NCBI RefSeq assembly: GCF_963678635.1
Contig: NW_026970820.1
Location: 1,364,001-1,428,000 of the forward strand
Length of the DNA stretch: 64,000 nt
Direction of reading: 5' to 3'
Origin: Symsagittifera roscoffensis
Taxonomy: Eukaryota > Xenacoelomorpha > Acoela > Convolutidae
The position numbers were made by a program, and so were the translations under genes. Under the pieces are notes generated by a model, which had not been told where the DNA came from, searched no databases, and saw nothing but the letters and a program-made list of their open reading frames with translations. Positions 17,792-30,615 of this stretch are shown here, piece after piece. Position 1 is the first letter of the stretch, and each line of letters starts with the position of its first letter.

Positions 17792-20325
17792 AGGTTACTG
17801 TTTCGCCCCACCCACCCGACCTAAACCTTTACCCACCCACCTGATCAGTCAGGCCACTTCCACGTCGTCTTTTTAAATTTGATTCATTCCGTAGCTGGAA
17901 TCGATTAATGGTATTGCCTAAGAAATAGTAGTTTGACAGACACGACTGTTTGATAGAGAATTTTTCGGATCACTTTTTCTAATAGATTTTCAAAATTATA
18001 TCCGGAAAATTATCATGCGCCTTCATCACATATGTCATCGAAGCAAATAGAGTACCGTGTTGGTTCCATAAATTTATCCCAGTTTCCACAATGCTAAGAA
18101 GCAGGAAAACTAAAATACCTTTCTATTAAATTTGAGATTCAATGTCTCCTGAAAGAAAAGAAAACGCTCTCCTAGTGTGCAAGTTTTCCGCAAAAACTGT
18201 ATAACCTGAAACGTGACAGCACAACATAGCGGCTGCTCTCTATTTCTCTGCTCTTTATTCGAGGTCCCGGATGCCCCTAACTGGGACCACAAGGGTCCCA
18301 GGGCGCATCCTATAGGGATTGAAGCATCAAACGTACAATTCTTTTCTATTCTATCAAACGAATCATACAAAAAGAGAATTTCTATTCACTTATTACAATT
18401 TTTCATATTTCATTTTGCTCAACAATCACTAAACTATTGTATTTTTAAGTTGAAGAGCCTGTTATATTATTGAACAACATTTTTTGATAAAATTTACATT
18501 TTTTTTTTCGTTTTTCGAACAATATTTTCAATTTTGAACCTAAGGGATACACTGCATTTCTTCGCAGTAGCTACTACAGGTGCACTCTAGCTACACTAGT
18601 GAATGCAAAAAAATAGTAAAAAAAACGGACAACCGAATCTGGTTTCTTAAATTAGATGTTTTTTTATTCGGTTTTTAATTAGGATCACATCAAATAAAAA
18701 TTGAAAGAGAGCAAAGACAAGAATAAAAAAACTTGCTATTTTCGTTTAAAATTGAAAATTAAAATGATCAAACCACAGTAAATTGCCTATGGCAAGCTAA
18801 AATTATCCATCAGAAACCACTTTTGTTCACTTTTCAAATTAAAATTTTTTGTCGTCCAAAATTGACCAGAGTTAAAATTGAAAAAAATCTTATTTTCGTG
18901 AATTTCAAAATACTGGTGCTAATCTATAATATCCATAGAAACACACTCTATGAACCTAATTGGAAAGGTTTTGATGAGCAAAGCCGAAAAATTACCCATT
19001 TTGAGAAAAGTGCAAAAAACACCTTTTTGGTTAACTCAAACAAGTGGAAAAAAGGGCGAAAGGGGTCTTCAAAACGAAACCATCCAAAAGTGGCATTAAC
19101 TAACTGCCATTATTTTGTGAATTCAGACCCGCATGCAAAAATTTACGAAAATCCTACGTGAAGTTTTTCAGAACAGTTTAGTTTCTCCGGATTTTTGGTA
19201 GTACTGATTTCTTTACTGTACTTATAATTAAAGTCAAATCAAAAAGTCGTAAAAACTACAATTTTTAATCAATTTTGACAAATAAATGATCAAAACCCAC
19301 TAAATTGGCTATGGCAAGTCCGAATCTACATTCAGAAACCATTTTTTCCCATTTCTGAAAATTTTCATTTTTTAAAAAATAAATGTTGAGTCACAAACGG
19401 GAAAAATCATATTTTTTCAAAAAGTCAAAAATAATTCCTCCATTTAAACTAAATCATCAGGCCACACGTTAGGAACCTGTTCAGAATGGTTTCCATGATC
19501 AAAGCAGCAAAAGTCACCCATTTTGAGAAAAGTCGAAAAAACACCTTTTTAGTTAACTCAAAAAAGTGGAAAAGTGGGAGCAGGGGTCTTCAAAATGAAA
19601 CCATCCAAAAGTGGCATTAACAAACTGCCATTATTTTCTAATTTTAGACCCGCATGCAAAAAATTACGAAAATCCTACGTGAAGTTTTTGAGAACATATT
19701 AGTTTCTCGGGAATTTTGGTAGTACTATTTTCATTACTATAATTATAAATAAAGTCAAAACTAAAAGTCGTAAAAACTACAATTTTTAATCAATTTTGAC
19801 AAATAAATGATCAAAACCCACTAAGTTGGCTATGGCAAGTTCGAATCTACCATCAGAAACCATTTTTTCCCATTTCTGAAAAGTTTCGTTTTTTTAAAAA
19901 TAAATGTTGAGTCACAAACGGGAAAAATCATATTTTTTCAAAAATTCAAAAAAAATTGTTCCATTTAAACTAATTCATCAGGCCACACGTTAGGAACCTG
20001 TTCAGAATGGTTTTCATGATCAAAGCAGCAAAAGTAACCCATTTTGAGAAAAGTTGAAAAAACACCTTTTTAGTTAACTGAAAAAAGTGGAAAAAGTGGG
20101 AAAAAGGGTCTTCAAAATGAAACCATCCAAAAATGGCATTAACAAACTGCCATTATTTTCCAAATTCAGACCCGCATGCAAAAAATTAGGAAATTCTGAC
20201 GTGCCGTTTAGCAGAACTCGATAGTTTCTAGGAATATGGACCAATGTAAAAAATTTATTGCCTTTTGACCGGAAGGGGCCCCTACCCCTTCCTAATCGCT
20301 TTTTGTGCTACACGCGACCATCTAG
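17792..20325 (+). repeat. B-family unit (copy B2)
   Basis: Head AGGTTACTG then a CCCCACCCACCCGACC block. Compound hairpin at 18269-18310 uses outer arms GGATGC/GCATCC and CCC/GGG with one bulged base, and inner TGGGACC/GGTCCCA. Three subrepeats (about 18731, 19261, 19784). Nearly identical in its 5' half to the next unit. Ends at CTAG 20322-20325. Confidence 0.92.
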
Positions 20326-22861
20326 GGGTCCTTAACCGTCCCCACCCACCCGACCGAAATCAATTTTTGACCATTTCACGTCAGTCCGCTTCCACGTCGT
20401 CTTTGATTCATTAAATTTGATTCATTCCGTAGCTGGAATCGATTAATGTTGTTGCCTAAGAAATAAAAGTTTGACAGACACAACTGTTTGATAGAGAATT
20501 TTTTGGATCACTTTTTCTAATAGATTTTCAAAATTATATCCTGAAAATAATCATGCGTCTTCATCACATATGTCATCGAAGCAAATAGAGAACCGTGTTG
20601 GTTCCATAAATGTATCCCAGTATCCACAATGCTAAAAAGCAGGAAAACTAAAATAACTTTCTATTAAATTTGAGATTCAATGTCTCCTGAAGGAAAAGAA
20701 AATGGTCTCCTAGGGTGCAAGTTTTCCACAAAAAACTGTATAACCTGAAATGTAACAGCACAACATAGCGGCTGCTCTCTATTTCTCTGCTGTTTATTCG
20801 AGGTCCCGGATGCCCCTAACTGGGACCACAAGGGTCCCAGTGCGCATCCTATAGGGATTAAAGCATCAAACGTACAATTCTATTCTATTCTATCAAAGGA
20901 ATCATACGAAAAGAGAATTTCTATTCACTTATTACATTTTTTATATTTCATTTTGCTCAACAATCACTAAACTATTGTATTTTTAAGTTGAAGAGTCTGT
21001 TATATTATCAAACAAAATTTTTTGATAAAGTTTACATTTTTTTTCGTTTTTCGAACAAAGTTTTCAATTTTGAACCTAAGGGATACACTGCATTTATTTG
21101 CAGTAGCTACTTCAGGTGCACTCTAGCTATACTAGTGATTGCAAAAAATAGTAAAAAAAAAACGGACAACCGAATCTGGTTTCTTAAATTAGAAGTTTTT
21201 TTTGTTCGGTTTTTAATTAGGATCACAACAAATAAAAATTGAAAGAGAGCAAAGACAAGAATAAAAAACTTGCAATTTTTGCTTAAAAATGACAATTAAA
21301 ATGATCAAACTACAGTAAATTGCCTATGGCAAGCTAAAATCATCCATCAAAAACCACTTTTGTTCACTTTTGAAATTGAATTATTTTTCGACCAAAATTG
21401 AGCAGAGCTAAAATTGAAAAAAATAATATTTTCCTGAATTTCAAAAAACTGGTGCCAATCTAAAATATCCATAGAAACACACTCTATAAACCTAATTGGA
21501 AAGGTTTTCATGAGCAAAGCCGAAAAATTACCCATTTTGAGAAAAGTGCAAAATACACCTTTTTGGTTAACTCAAAAAAGTGGAAAAAGTAGGTAAAGGG
21601 GTCTTCAAAACAAAACCATCCAAAAGTGGCATTAAGTAACTGCCATTATTTTGTAAATTCAGACCCGCATGCAAAAATTTACGAAAATCCTACGGGAAGT
21701 TTTTGAGAACAGATTAGTTTCTCCGGAATTTTGGTAAAACTAATTTCATTACTGTACTTATAATTAAAGTCAAATCAAAAAGTCGTAAAAACTACAATTT
21801 TTAATCAATTTTGACGAATAAATGATCAAAACCCACTAAATTGGCTATGGCAAGTTCGAATCTACCATCAGAAATCATTTTTTCTCATTTCTGAAAATTT
21901 TCATTTTTTAAAAAATAAATGTTGAGTCACAAACGGGAAAAATCATATTTTTTCAAAAAGTCAAAAAAATTGTTCCATTCAAACTAGTTCATCAGGCCAC
22001 ACGTTAGAAACTTGTTCAGACTGGTTTCAATGATCAAAGCAGCAAAAGTCACCCAATTTGAGAAAAGTCGAAAAAACAACTTTTTAGTTAACTCAAAAAA
22101 GTGGAAAAAGTGGGGAAAGGGGTCTTCAAAACGAAACCATCCAAAACTGGCATTAAGTAACTGCCATTATTTTGTGAATTCAGACCCGCATGCAAAAATT
22201 TACGAAAATCCTACGAGAATTTTTTGAGAACAGATTAGTTTCTCCGGAATTTTGGTAGTACTAATTTCATTACTGTACTTATAATTAAAGTCAAATCAAA
22301 AAGTCTTAAAAACTACAATTTTTAATCAATTATGACAAATGAATGATCAAAACCCACTAAGTTGGCTATGGCAAGTTCGAATCTACCATCAGAAACCATT
22401 TTTTCCCATTTCTGAAAAGTTTCATTTTTTAAAAAATAAATGTTGAGTCACAAATGGGAAAAATCATATTTTTTCAAAAATTCAAAAAAAATTGTTCCAT
22501 TTAAACTAATTCATCAGGCCACACGTTAGGAACCTGTTCAGAATGGTTTTCATGATCAAAGCAGCAAAAGTCACCCATTTTGAGAAAAGTCGAAAAAACA
22601 CCTTTTTAGTTAACTGAAAAAAGTGGAAAAAGTGGGAAAAAGGGTCTTCAAAATGAAACCATCCAAAAGTGGCATTAACAAACTGCCATTATTTTGTCAA
22701 TTCAGACCCGCATGCAAAAAATTAGGAAGTTCTGACGAAACGTTTTGTAGAACGTGAAAGTTTTCAGCAAAATGGTATATGTATATTTTTTATAGTACTT
22801 CTGCACGGGAGGGGCCCCTACCCCTCCCTAATTGCTTTTTTTGCTACACGCGACCATCTAG
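20326..22861 (+). repeat. B-family unit (copy B3) with covariant end hairpin
   Basis: Head GGGTCCTTAACC replaces AGGTTACTG but continues into the same CCCCACCCACCC block. Compound hairpin at 20808-20849. The terminal hairpin at 22807-22828 is GGGAGGGG with CCCCTCCC: compared with other B units, both arms changed and pairing is kept. Ends at CTAG 22858-22861, followed directly by an A unit. Confidence 0.92.
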
Positions 22862-24489
22862 GGGGCAGGGTTGTGTGGTCTTTCAGTGTTTCAAGGTATT
22901 TGCATTGCGGGTAGGCGAAAAGGAACAGCGATCAACGCACTCGCAGAAAGAGCACCCTGCGGGTGCTCTTTTTGCTCGAAAACTAAGTCAAATTAAATTT
23001 TTTAATTTACATAATTTGTCCTAATTTCAATTTTTTTTACTAGTTGTTCACAGATAAACTCCCATGATACCTCAAATTGTATTCCTGTCAGGGCATTTTT
23101 TAAAAGTCACTCTGTGGCTTGATCAATTAACTACCAAATACAGTTTGATTTACGAAATGGACTGTTTCAACGAAAACAAGTTTTCGGAAACAGTCCAAAT
23201 TTGTAATTATGATCCCAAATAAAAACAAAGAGAAATCTAATGCATTGGTTAAACTAACACAACCCAGCCCTTGTCTTTTTATTTGTCGACTGTTCAAACA
23301 CATAACAACAATGTTAAAAACTAAGTTATTAAAATTAAAACAAAACAAATAATCGAGAAAGAAATGAAAGTTTATCATAAAAGTATGCAAAAATTCGATT
23401 AGTTATTTTTTGCTTTGTCATGAAAACCTCAGTTTCAACAAAATGATACTTGAGAGTCCAGTTTTGACGCGTTACTACAGCTCAGGTACGTTTTGAATTC
23501 GCAACCCACAATGATCGATTAACTTTGATGTTTGTTTTACAAACATGGTTTTTTTTACCACAATCAAAATTTCATTACTTCTAAACCTCTTGAACAAATT
23601 GATGAAAATTTTTGCATCAAAACTAACTTGTCAAGGGTTTTTGAGGTATATAAAAATTGTCTCCAGTTAAATAATGATTTTTTGGCTAATTTTTGAAAAA
23701 AAATTAAAAAATTTGACAAAAAAAATTTTTTTTTTCAGATTTGGCGATCAAAAAGTGCCTTCTATGATGGACCAGCAAAAAATTTGTTTTCAGGTCATAA
23801 GTTTGGCTCACTAGGGTATACAAACTGGCAAAATGTTTATAATAAAAAAGTTTAGAAGAACAGTGATTTTTTGAAAAAAAAAGAAAAAAACGTAAAAAAA
23901 TCAGTTTTTGGCGGGAAAATTCTCAAAAAATCATAAATCAAGTTTTCTCTCTCTTTACTCCAATGAATTGATTCGGCCACGACAATCATTTTTTATGATC
24001 AGTAAAAATGTCGAAAAACGACCGGAACATTGACTTTTTTGAAATTTAACAAAAAACTTCAAAAAAACCGCAAAAAAACATCAAAAATCTCGAAAAAATT
24101 GCTGAAAAAATTTTGGCAAACAATACACCATTCGATTCCCTTAACTGTGCTTGTGTCCAAAAAAAACATCACTTTTTCGCATTTTCTCAACCAAAATTGA
24201 TTTATTGGGGCATTTTTGAAAAAAATCGTGATTTTGACCAAAAAAAACGCCCCTTTTTCCCCAAAAAGTGCAACTCATAACATTATTTCGGAACAACGCC
24301 TTCCCAAGTTATATCTTAGAATTTTGTCCTCTACCTACATGCAAAGTTTGAAGAAATTCTATACTGCCGTTTTCGAGAACTTGAATAATTTTTTTTTTTT
24401 CCTATTTAGGTATTTTTTCTAGTTGACCGGCAAGGAAACCCTACCCTTGCCTAAAGGATTCACAAAGCCGGACCGCGACGACCACCTAG
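22862..24489 (+). repeat. A-family array unit (copy A2)
   Basis: Full 1628 bp unit. Head GGGGCAGGGTTGTG carries an 11 bp hairpin at 22947-22971 (AAAGAGCACCC, loop TGC, GGGTGCTCTTT). A second long hairpin at 23159-23196 pairs GGACTGTTTC with GAAACAGTCC and CGAAAAC with GTTTTCG, 17 bp in all with two-base bulges. Terminal hairpin as in A1, CTAG at 24486-24489. Confidence 0.93.
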
Positions 24490-26113
24490 GGGGCAGGGTT
24501 GTGTGGTCTATTCTCGACTTTAGTTACTTGCATTGCGTGGGGAAGAAAACGAACAGCGCTCAACGCACTCGCAGAAAGAGCACCCTGCGGGTGCTCTTTT
24601 TGCTCGAGAACTGTAAGTCGATTTAAATCTTACATATTTCGTCCGAAATTTAACTTTTTTTCTAGTTGTTCTCAGTTAAACTCCCATGATACCTCAAATT
24701 GTATTCCTGGAAGGGCATTTTTATAATTCACTCTGTGGCTCGATCAATTAACTACCAAATACGTTTTGATTTACGAAATGGACTGTTTCAACGAAAACAA
24801 GTTTTCGGAAACAGTCCAAATTTTAAATTATGATCCCAAATACAAACAAAGAGAAATCTAATTCGTTGGTTAAACTTACAGAGCCCAGCCCATGTCTTTG
24901 TGTTTATTGACTGTTCAAACACATAACAACTATGTTAAAAACAATATTATTAAAATAAAAACAAAACAAATAATCGAGAAAGAAATTTAAGTTTATCAAA
25001 AAAATATGCAAAAAAAATCACTTATTTCTTTTTTTAAATATCACAAAAACCTCAGCTTGAAAAAGATGATACCTGAGAGGCCCGTTTTGACGCGTTACTA
25101 CAGTTTAGGCACGTTTTGACTTCGCAACTCACAATGATCGATTAACTTTTACGTTTGTTTTACAAACACGCTTTTTTTTACCACAATCAAAATTTCATTA
25201 CTTCTAAACCTCTTGAACAAATTGATGAAAATTTTTGCATCAAAACTAACTTGTCAAGGGTTTTTGAGGTATATAAAAATTGTCTCCAGTTAAATAATGA
25301 TTTTTTGGCTAATTTTTGAAAAAAAATTAAAAAATTTGACAAAAAAAATTTTTTTTTTCAGATTTGGCGATCAAAAAGTGCCTTCTATGATGGACCAGCA
25401 AAAAATTTATTTTCAGGTCATAAGTTTGGCTCACTAGGGTATACAAACTGGCAAAATGTTTATAATAAAAAAGTTTAGAAGAACATTGATTTTTTGAAAA
25501 AAAAAGAAAAAAACGTAAAAAAATCAGTTTTTGGCGGGAAAATTCTCAAAAAATCAAAAACCAAGTTTTCTCTCTCCTTACTCCAATAAACTAATTCGGC
25601 CACGACAATCATTTTTTGTGATCAGTAAAATTGTCGAAAAACGACCGGAACATTGACTTTTTTGAAATTTGACAAAAAACTTCAAAAAAACCGCAAAAAA
25701 ACATCAAAAATCTCGAAAAAATTGCTGAAAAAATTTTGGCAAACAATACACCATTCGATTCCCTTAACTGTGCTAGTGTCCAAAAAAAACATCACTTTTT
25801 CGCATTTTCTCAACCAAAATTGATTTATTGGGGCATTTTTGAAAAAAATCGTGATTTTGACCAAAAAAAAACGCCCCTTTTTCCCCAAAAAGTGCAACTC
25901 ATAACATTATTTCGGAAAAACGCCTTCCCAAGTTATATCTTAGAATTTTGTCCTCTACCTACATGCAAAGTTTGAAGAAATTCTATACTGCCGTTTTCGA
26001 GAACTTGAATAATTTTTTTATTTTCCTAATTAGGTATTTTTTCTAGTTGACCGGCAAGGAAACCCTACCCTTGCCTAAAGGATTCACAAAGCCGGACCGC
26101 GACGACCACCTAG
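24490..26113 (+). repeat. A-family array unit (copy A3)
   Basis: 1624 bp, directly abutting A2 and nearly identical to it. Head hairpin at 24575-24599, long hairpin at 24780-24817, CTAG at 26110-26113. The next base starts a B-type head, an A to B change at the exact unit end. Confidence 0.93.
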
Positions 26114-28408
26114 AGGAAATTGTTTCGCCCCACCCACCCGACCAATATCATTTACCCACCCACCTGATCAGTCAGGCCACGACTACCTTTTTTCGATTTG
26201 ATCGAGTAACGAAAAGCGGTTTGTGATTCTCCATCACCGTAAAAATGAAGGAGCAGGTTTTTACTTAGCCAACTATCCTTTTGGGGGTAAAATGGGTTTG
26301 ATTTTTGATGCGTCTTTGCCCGAAAAACTCATCAAAAAGAATAATTTACCCGGCTTTTCTAGTATTTGCTGACCACATTTTCGATCTGTCTCTGGCCACG
26401 ACGTCGTTTAGTTAATGTTCTTCCCGGACATTTTTTTCTATAATTGTATATTTTTACGAATAAAAAGAGATTGCCAACACATCAGCGCTGGCCAAAACAG
26501 ATTAGGAAATTGAACAACTTTTGTTTTTTTTTTATTTTTGATCGTCGTAACGGATGCTCCCCACATAGGACCACAGGGGTCCCAGGGAGCATCCCAAAAT
26601 GATTAAAGCAAAAGTTCAACAATTATTTACCGTCAATTTGGGTCACTCTTGCGGTTCAACAATCTGTATTTTTTTAAAATGATTCAAAGAACAGTTCAGG
26701 GCTGCATGCAAAAAATAAGAACATTCTCACTCATCGGAATTATGAAATTACTAATTATTTTTTTTCTAATTCTCATTATTTGTAAAAGCTCCAAAATGAA
26801 AAACTAAAAAATCAACAATTTTCAACTATTTTTGAAATTAAAACATTCTGTATCTACTAAATCGACAAGGGCAAGCTCAAATACACCATCAAAAATCATT
26901 TTTTTTTTCATTTTTGAAAACTTAAATTTTTTTGAGAAAAAAAAAGTTGAGTCAGAAACGGAAAAATCATATTTTTTCAAAATGTGAAAAAAAATTGTTC
27001 CATTTAAACTTATTCAGTAGGCCACACCTTGGGAACCTGTTCAGAATGTTTTTCATAATCAATGCAGCAAAATTTACGCATTTTGAGAAAAGTGCAAAAA
27101 AACACCTTTTTTTTAACTGAAAAAAGTGGAAAAAGTGGAGAAAAGGGTCTTCAAAACGAAACCATCCAAAAGTGGCATTAACTAACTGCCATTATTTTGT
27201 GAATTCAGACCCGCATGCAAAAAATTATGAAAATCCTACGGGAAGTTTTTGAGAACACATTAGTTTCTCCGGAACTTTGCTAGCACTAATTTCATTACTG
27301 TACATATAATTAAAGTCAAATCAAAAAGTCGTAAAAACTACAATTTTCAATCAATTTTGACAAATTAAAGATCAAAACGCACTAGATTGGCTATGGCAAG
27401 TTCGAATGTACCATCAGAAACCATTTTTTCCCATTTTTGAAAATTTTCATTTTTTTGAAATTAAATGTTGAGTCACAAACGGGAAAAATCATATTTTTTC
27501 GAAAAGTCAAAAAAAATTGTTCCATTTAGGCTAAATCATTAGGCCACATGTTAGGAACCTGTTTTGAATGGTTTCCATGATCAAAGCAGCAAAAGTCACC
27601 CATTTTGAGAAAAGTCGAAAAAACACCTTTTTAGTTAACTCAAAAAAGTGGAAAAAGTGGGGAAAGGGGTCTTCAAAACGAAACCATCCAAAAATGGCAT
27701 TAACTAACTGCCATTATTTTGTGAATTCAGACCCGCATGCAAAAATTTACGAAAATCCTACGAGAATTTTTTGAGAACAGATTAGTTTCTCCGGAATTTT
27801 GGTAGTACTAATTTTATTACTGTACTTATAATTAAAGTCAAATCAAAAAGTCGTAAAAACTACAATTTTTAATCAATTTTGACAAATAAATGATCAAAAC
27901 CCACTAAATTGGCTATGGCATGTTCGAATCTACCATCAGAAACCATTTTTTCCCATTTCTGAAAAGTTTCATTTTTTAAAAAATAAATTTTGAGTCACAA
28001 ACGGGAAAAATCATATTTTTTCAAAAAGTCAAAAAAAATTGTTCCATTTAAACTAGTTCTTCAGGCCACACGTTAGGAACCTGTTCAGAATGGTTTTCAT
28101 GATTAAAGCCGTAAAGTTTACCCATTTTGAGAAAAATCTAAAAAACACCTTTTTAGTTAACGCAAAAAAGTGGAAAAAGTGGGAAAAATGGTCTTCAAAA
28201 TGAAACCATCGAAAAGTGGCATTAACAAACTGCCATTATTTTCCACATTCAGACCCGCATGCAAAAAATTAGGAAATTCTGACGTGCGGTTTAGCAGAAC
28301 TCGATAGTTACTAGGAATATTTACCACTGTAAAAAATTTATTGCCTTTTGACCGGAAGGGGCCCCTACCCCTTCCTAATCGCTTTTTGTGCTACACGCGA
28401 CCATCTAG
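26114..28408 (+). repeat. B-family unit (copy B4)
   Basis: Head AGGAAATTGTTTCGCC. Compound hairpin at 26552-26594 with 10 bp outer arms GGATGCTCCC and GGGAGCATCC; one inner pair is mismatched. Three subrepeats (about 26818, 27340, 27863). CTAG at 28405-28408, then a C-type head. Confidence 0.92.
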
Positions 28409-30615
28409 CACCCTCAAGGTCACGTGACTTACTTTTGTTTTTGGTATTTTCTGAAACCAAAAGAGAGCGTGGTCATGCATCGACATCATGTGCTCAAGCA
28501 AATACGTGGACTTCTACGCATTCCCATTAGCAATGCGCCCTTCGGGCGCAAATGCCAATGCTCAACTAATTTTGCCAGGTGAAAAAAAAATTATTTAAAA
28601 AGTTCTGCTAAACTTTATTTTAAACTACCACCAAAAAACGGAAAGATTTCAAAGTGTAAAACAATCAAATTTTTGCCAATACCGGGCTTGCAATGAGACT
28701 GATGTTGGCAAAAGTAAAATAGAAAATGTAGAAAATGGAAAGAAAAAAATTGTTCAAAATAAGAACGCAACATCAAAAACTTATTTGATCTCCGCTCAAA
28801 TCATAATTCAGATCAGGCTGATTTCAGATTTTAAGCGTAGAGTTTACGGTTACGGCTGCTCCCTCTACAGGTCCCAGAGGGACCGAGTGAGCATCCTACC
28901 TCGATCCAGGATAACGGATAGTTGTTTTTAGTTTTTCACAAAATTTTTTTTCACTATTCCTTGTTTTCAATTCCTCATGAGAAGCTGTATTAACTTTCAA
29001 AAAAAGTGATTTTATTAATCAATGCTTCCAAGAACAACTGATGTTAGGCGGTTACAAATGCGGTTGGTGAAAACTAGTAAGGGATAATGATGACAAAATT
29101 TGTAAGTTTTCAAATGAATTTAAAAACAGTTTTTTTCTTTTTTCTTTTATAAATCGGGAGAAATGAATCACTTTTTTTTTAAGTTTTCCTCGCACCACCC
29201 ACTGTTCTTAAGTAATGAAGATTCCTGTTCTAGCCGTTTATAACACTTTGGCAGAAAAAACATCAATATGATGTAAAATGTTTTAAAAAAAAGAAAAATT
29301 TAAAAATTATATTTAAAAAAAAAAAATCAAAAATTCAAAATTGAAAAAAAGTGAAAATTAGTTGCATATTACGATTCAGCGTACCCAACTTAGTGGGTCT
29401 AGCGTTTTAAATTACCAAAAAATATTGAAAATTGTAGATTTTATGAAGTTTTCATTTTGGCTATTTTTCCTTGTCGCCTCCACTTAAGGCACCTTTGAGC
29501 CAACTTGAGAAACTGGAACCTAAACAAGCTGCACAGATGGTCAAAATGAGCCATTTTCAGCGTGATAACACGCCTGGAAGAAGAAAAACTCCAGAAAAGA
29601 AAGAAAATTATGAACTTTAACCTTTTTTCTTCTTTAAATGGCGATACTTAGAATAATTTTTCAGCTGAAAAGTTCAAAAAATATCAAAAATTTCAAATTT
29701 TGACAAAAATTTTAAAAAATCTCATCAGTCTATTTATTGGAGTGTTCGAGGTTTTGGGAGACCTTATCTGGCGGCTACCAACAAGTGGATCACTCATTTT
29801 AAAGTTTTGAGAAAGGTCAAAAAAACATGTTTTTTTGATTTTTTTGACAGAATTCCGGAAGCAATATCTTGGCTAAAAACAAGAATGAGGGCCTAAAATT
29901 AGTACAAACAGTACTCCCACATAAGGTACATTAGGTTGGAAACAAAAAACTTACTCTGACTCAAAAATCGTTTTTTAACTTTATTTCTGAACAAGAAATT
30001 GAAAAGAAATCAAAAACTTAAAAATATTTAGAAAAAAATGATTGTTTTGAAAAAGTGCTAATTTTTAGCTGAAACTTTTCATTTTAGCTAATAAAGCCAG
30101 AGCACTGCCCTTTAAGCTCAAATAAATTAATTAGGCAAATTATTTTCAAGTTTTTTCGTTAGAGGCTTTCATTTTGAAAAAGTATTCAAAAATGGGTAAA
30201 AAAAAGTCAAAAAAATCAATTTTCTCCGATTGAAAAGCCTCCACTACCATGATGATTAGTTCGTTAGTTAGGACTGCTGAGATCAATTTAGACGTATTTT
30301 CATAAGTATATCAAAATTTTTATTTATTTTTGAGAATTAAGCAAAATAAAAACTTTTCCCAAATTGGGCAAAAAGCCCAAATTAGCCCAAACACCTGTTA
30401 AAAATTGTTGGGTCAAAAAGTCACAAAAGGAAACCCCTATTCGTTTGACATTTTAGGGCCGCATGCAAAAAATTAGACCAATCTAACCTGACAATTTCGA
30501 GAATCGACTTTTTTGCAAAATTTCTCTATAGTCCATTTGAGGGATATTACTTGTACCGGTGGGGGCCCCTACCCCACCTCAAAAAATTTTGTAATGCTGG
30601 AACGCGGCCACCTAG
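28409..30615 (+). repeat. C-family unit 1
   Basis: 2207 bp. Head type H1 (CACCCTCAAGG) with the 10 bp palindrome GTCACGTGAC at 28419-28428. GC hairpin at 28534-28550 (TGCGCCC, loop TTC, GGGCGCA). Inner compound hairpin at 28870-28884 (GGTCCC, loop AGA, GGGACC). Terminal hairpin at 30558-30578 (GGTGGGG with CCCCACC), tail type I. Shares a block containing GCACAGATGGTC with units 9 and 13. Confidence 0.93.

Noticed and set aside
22947-22971. Bacterial rho-independent terminator
   Set aside because: Stem plus T run looks like one, but the window is eukaryotic and the hairpin is a repeated head element of A units.
1-26113. A units at 1-1190 and 22862-26113 as long terminal repeats flanking an LTR element
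   Set aside because: They are ordinary members of a head-to-tail array with unit ends at CTAG. There is no primer binding site, polypurine tract or retroviral coding sequence between them.
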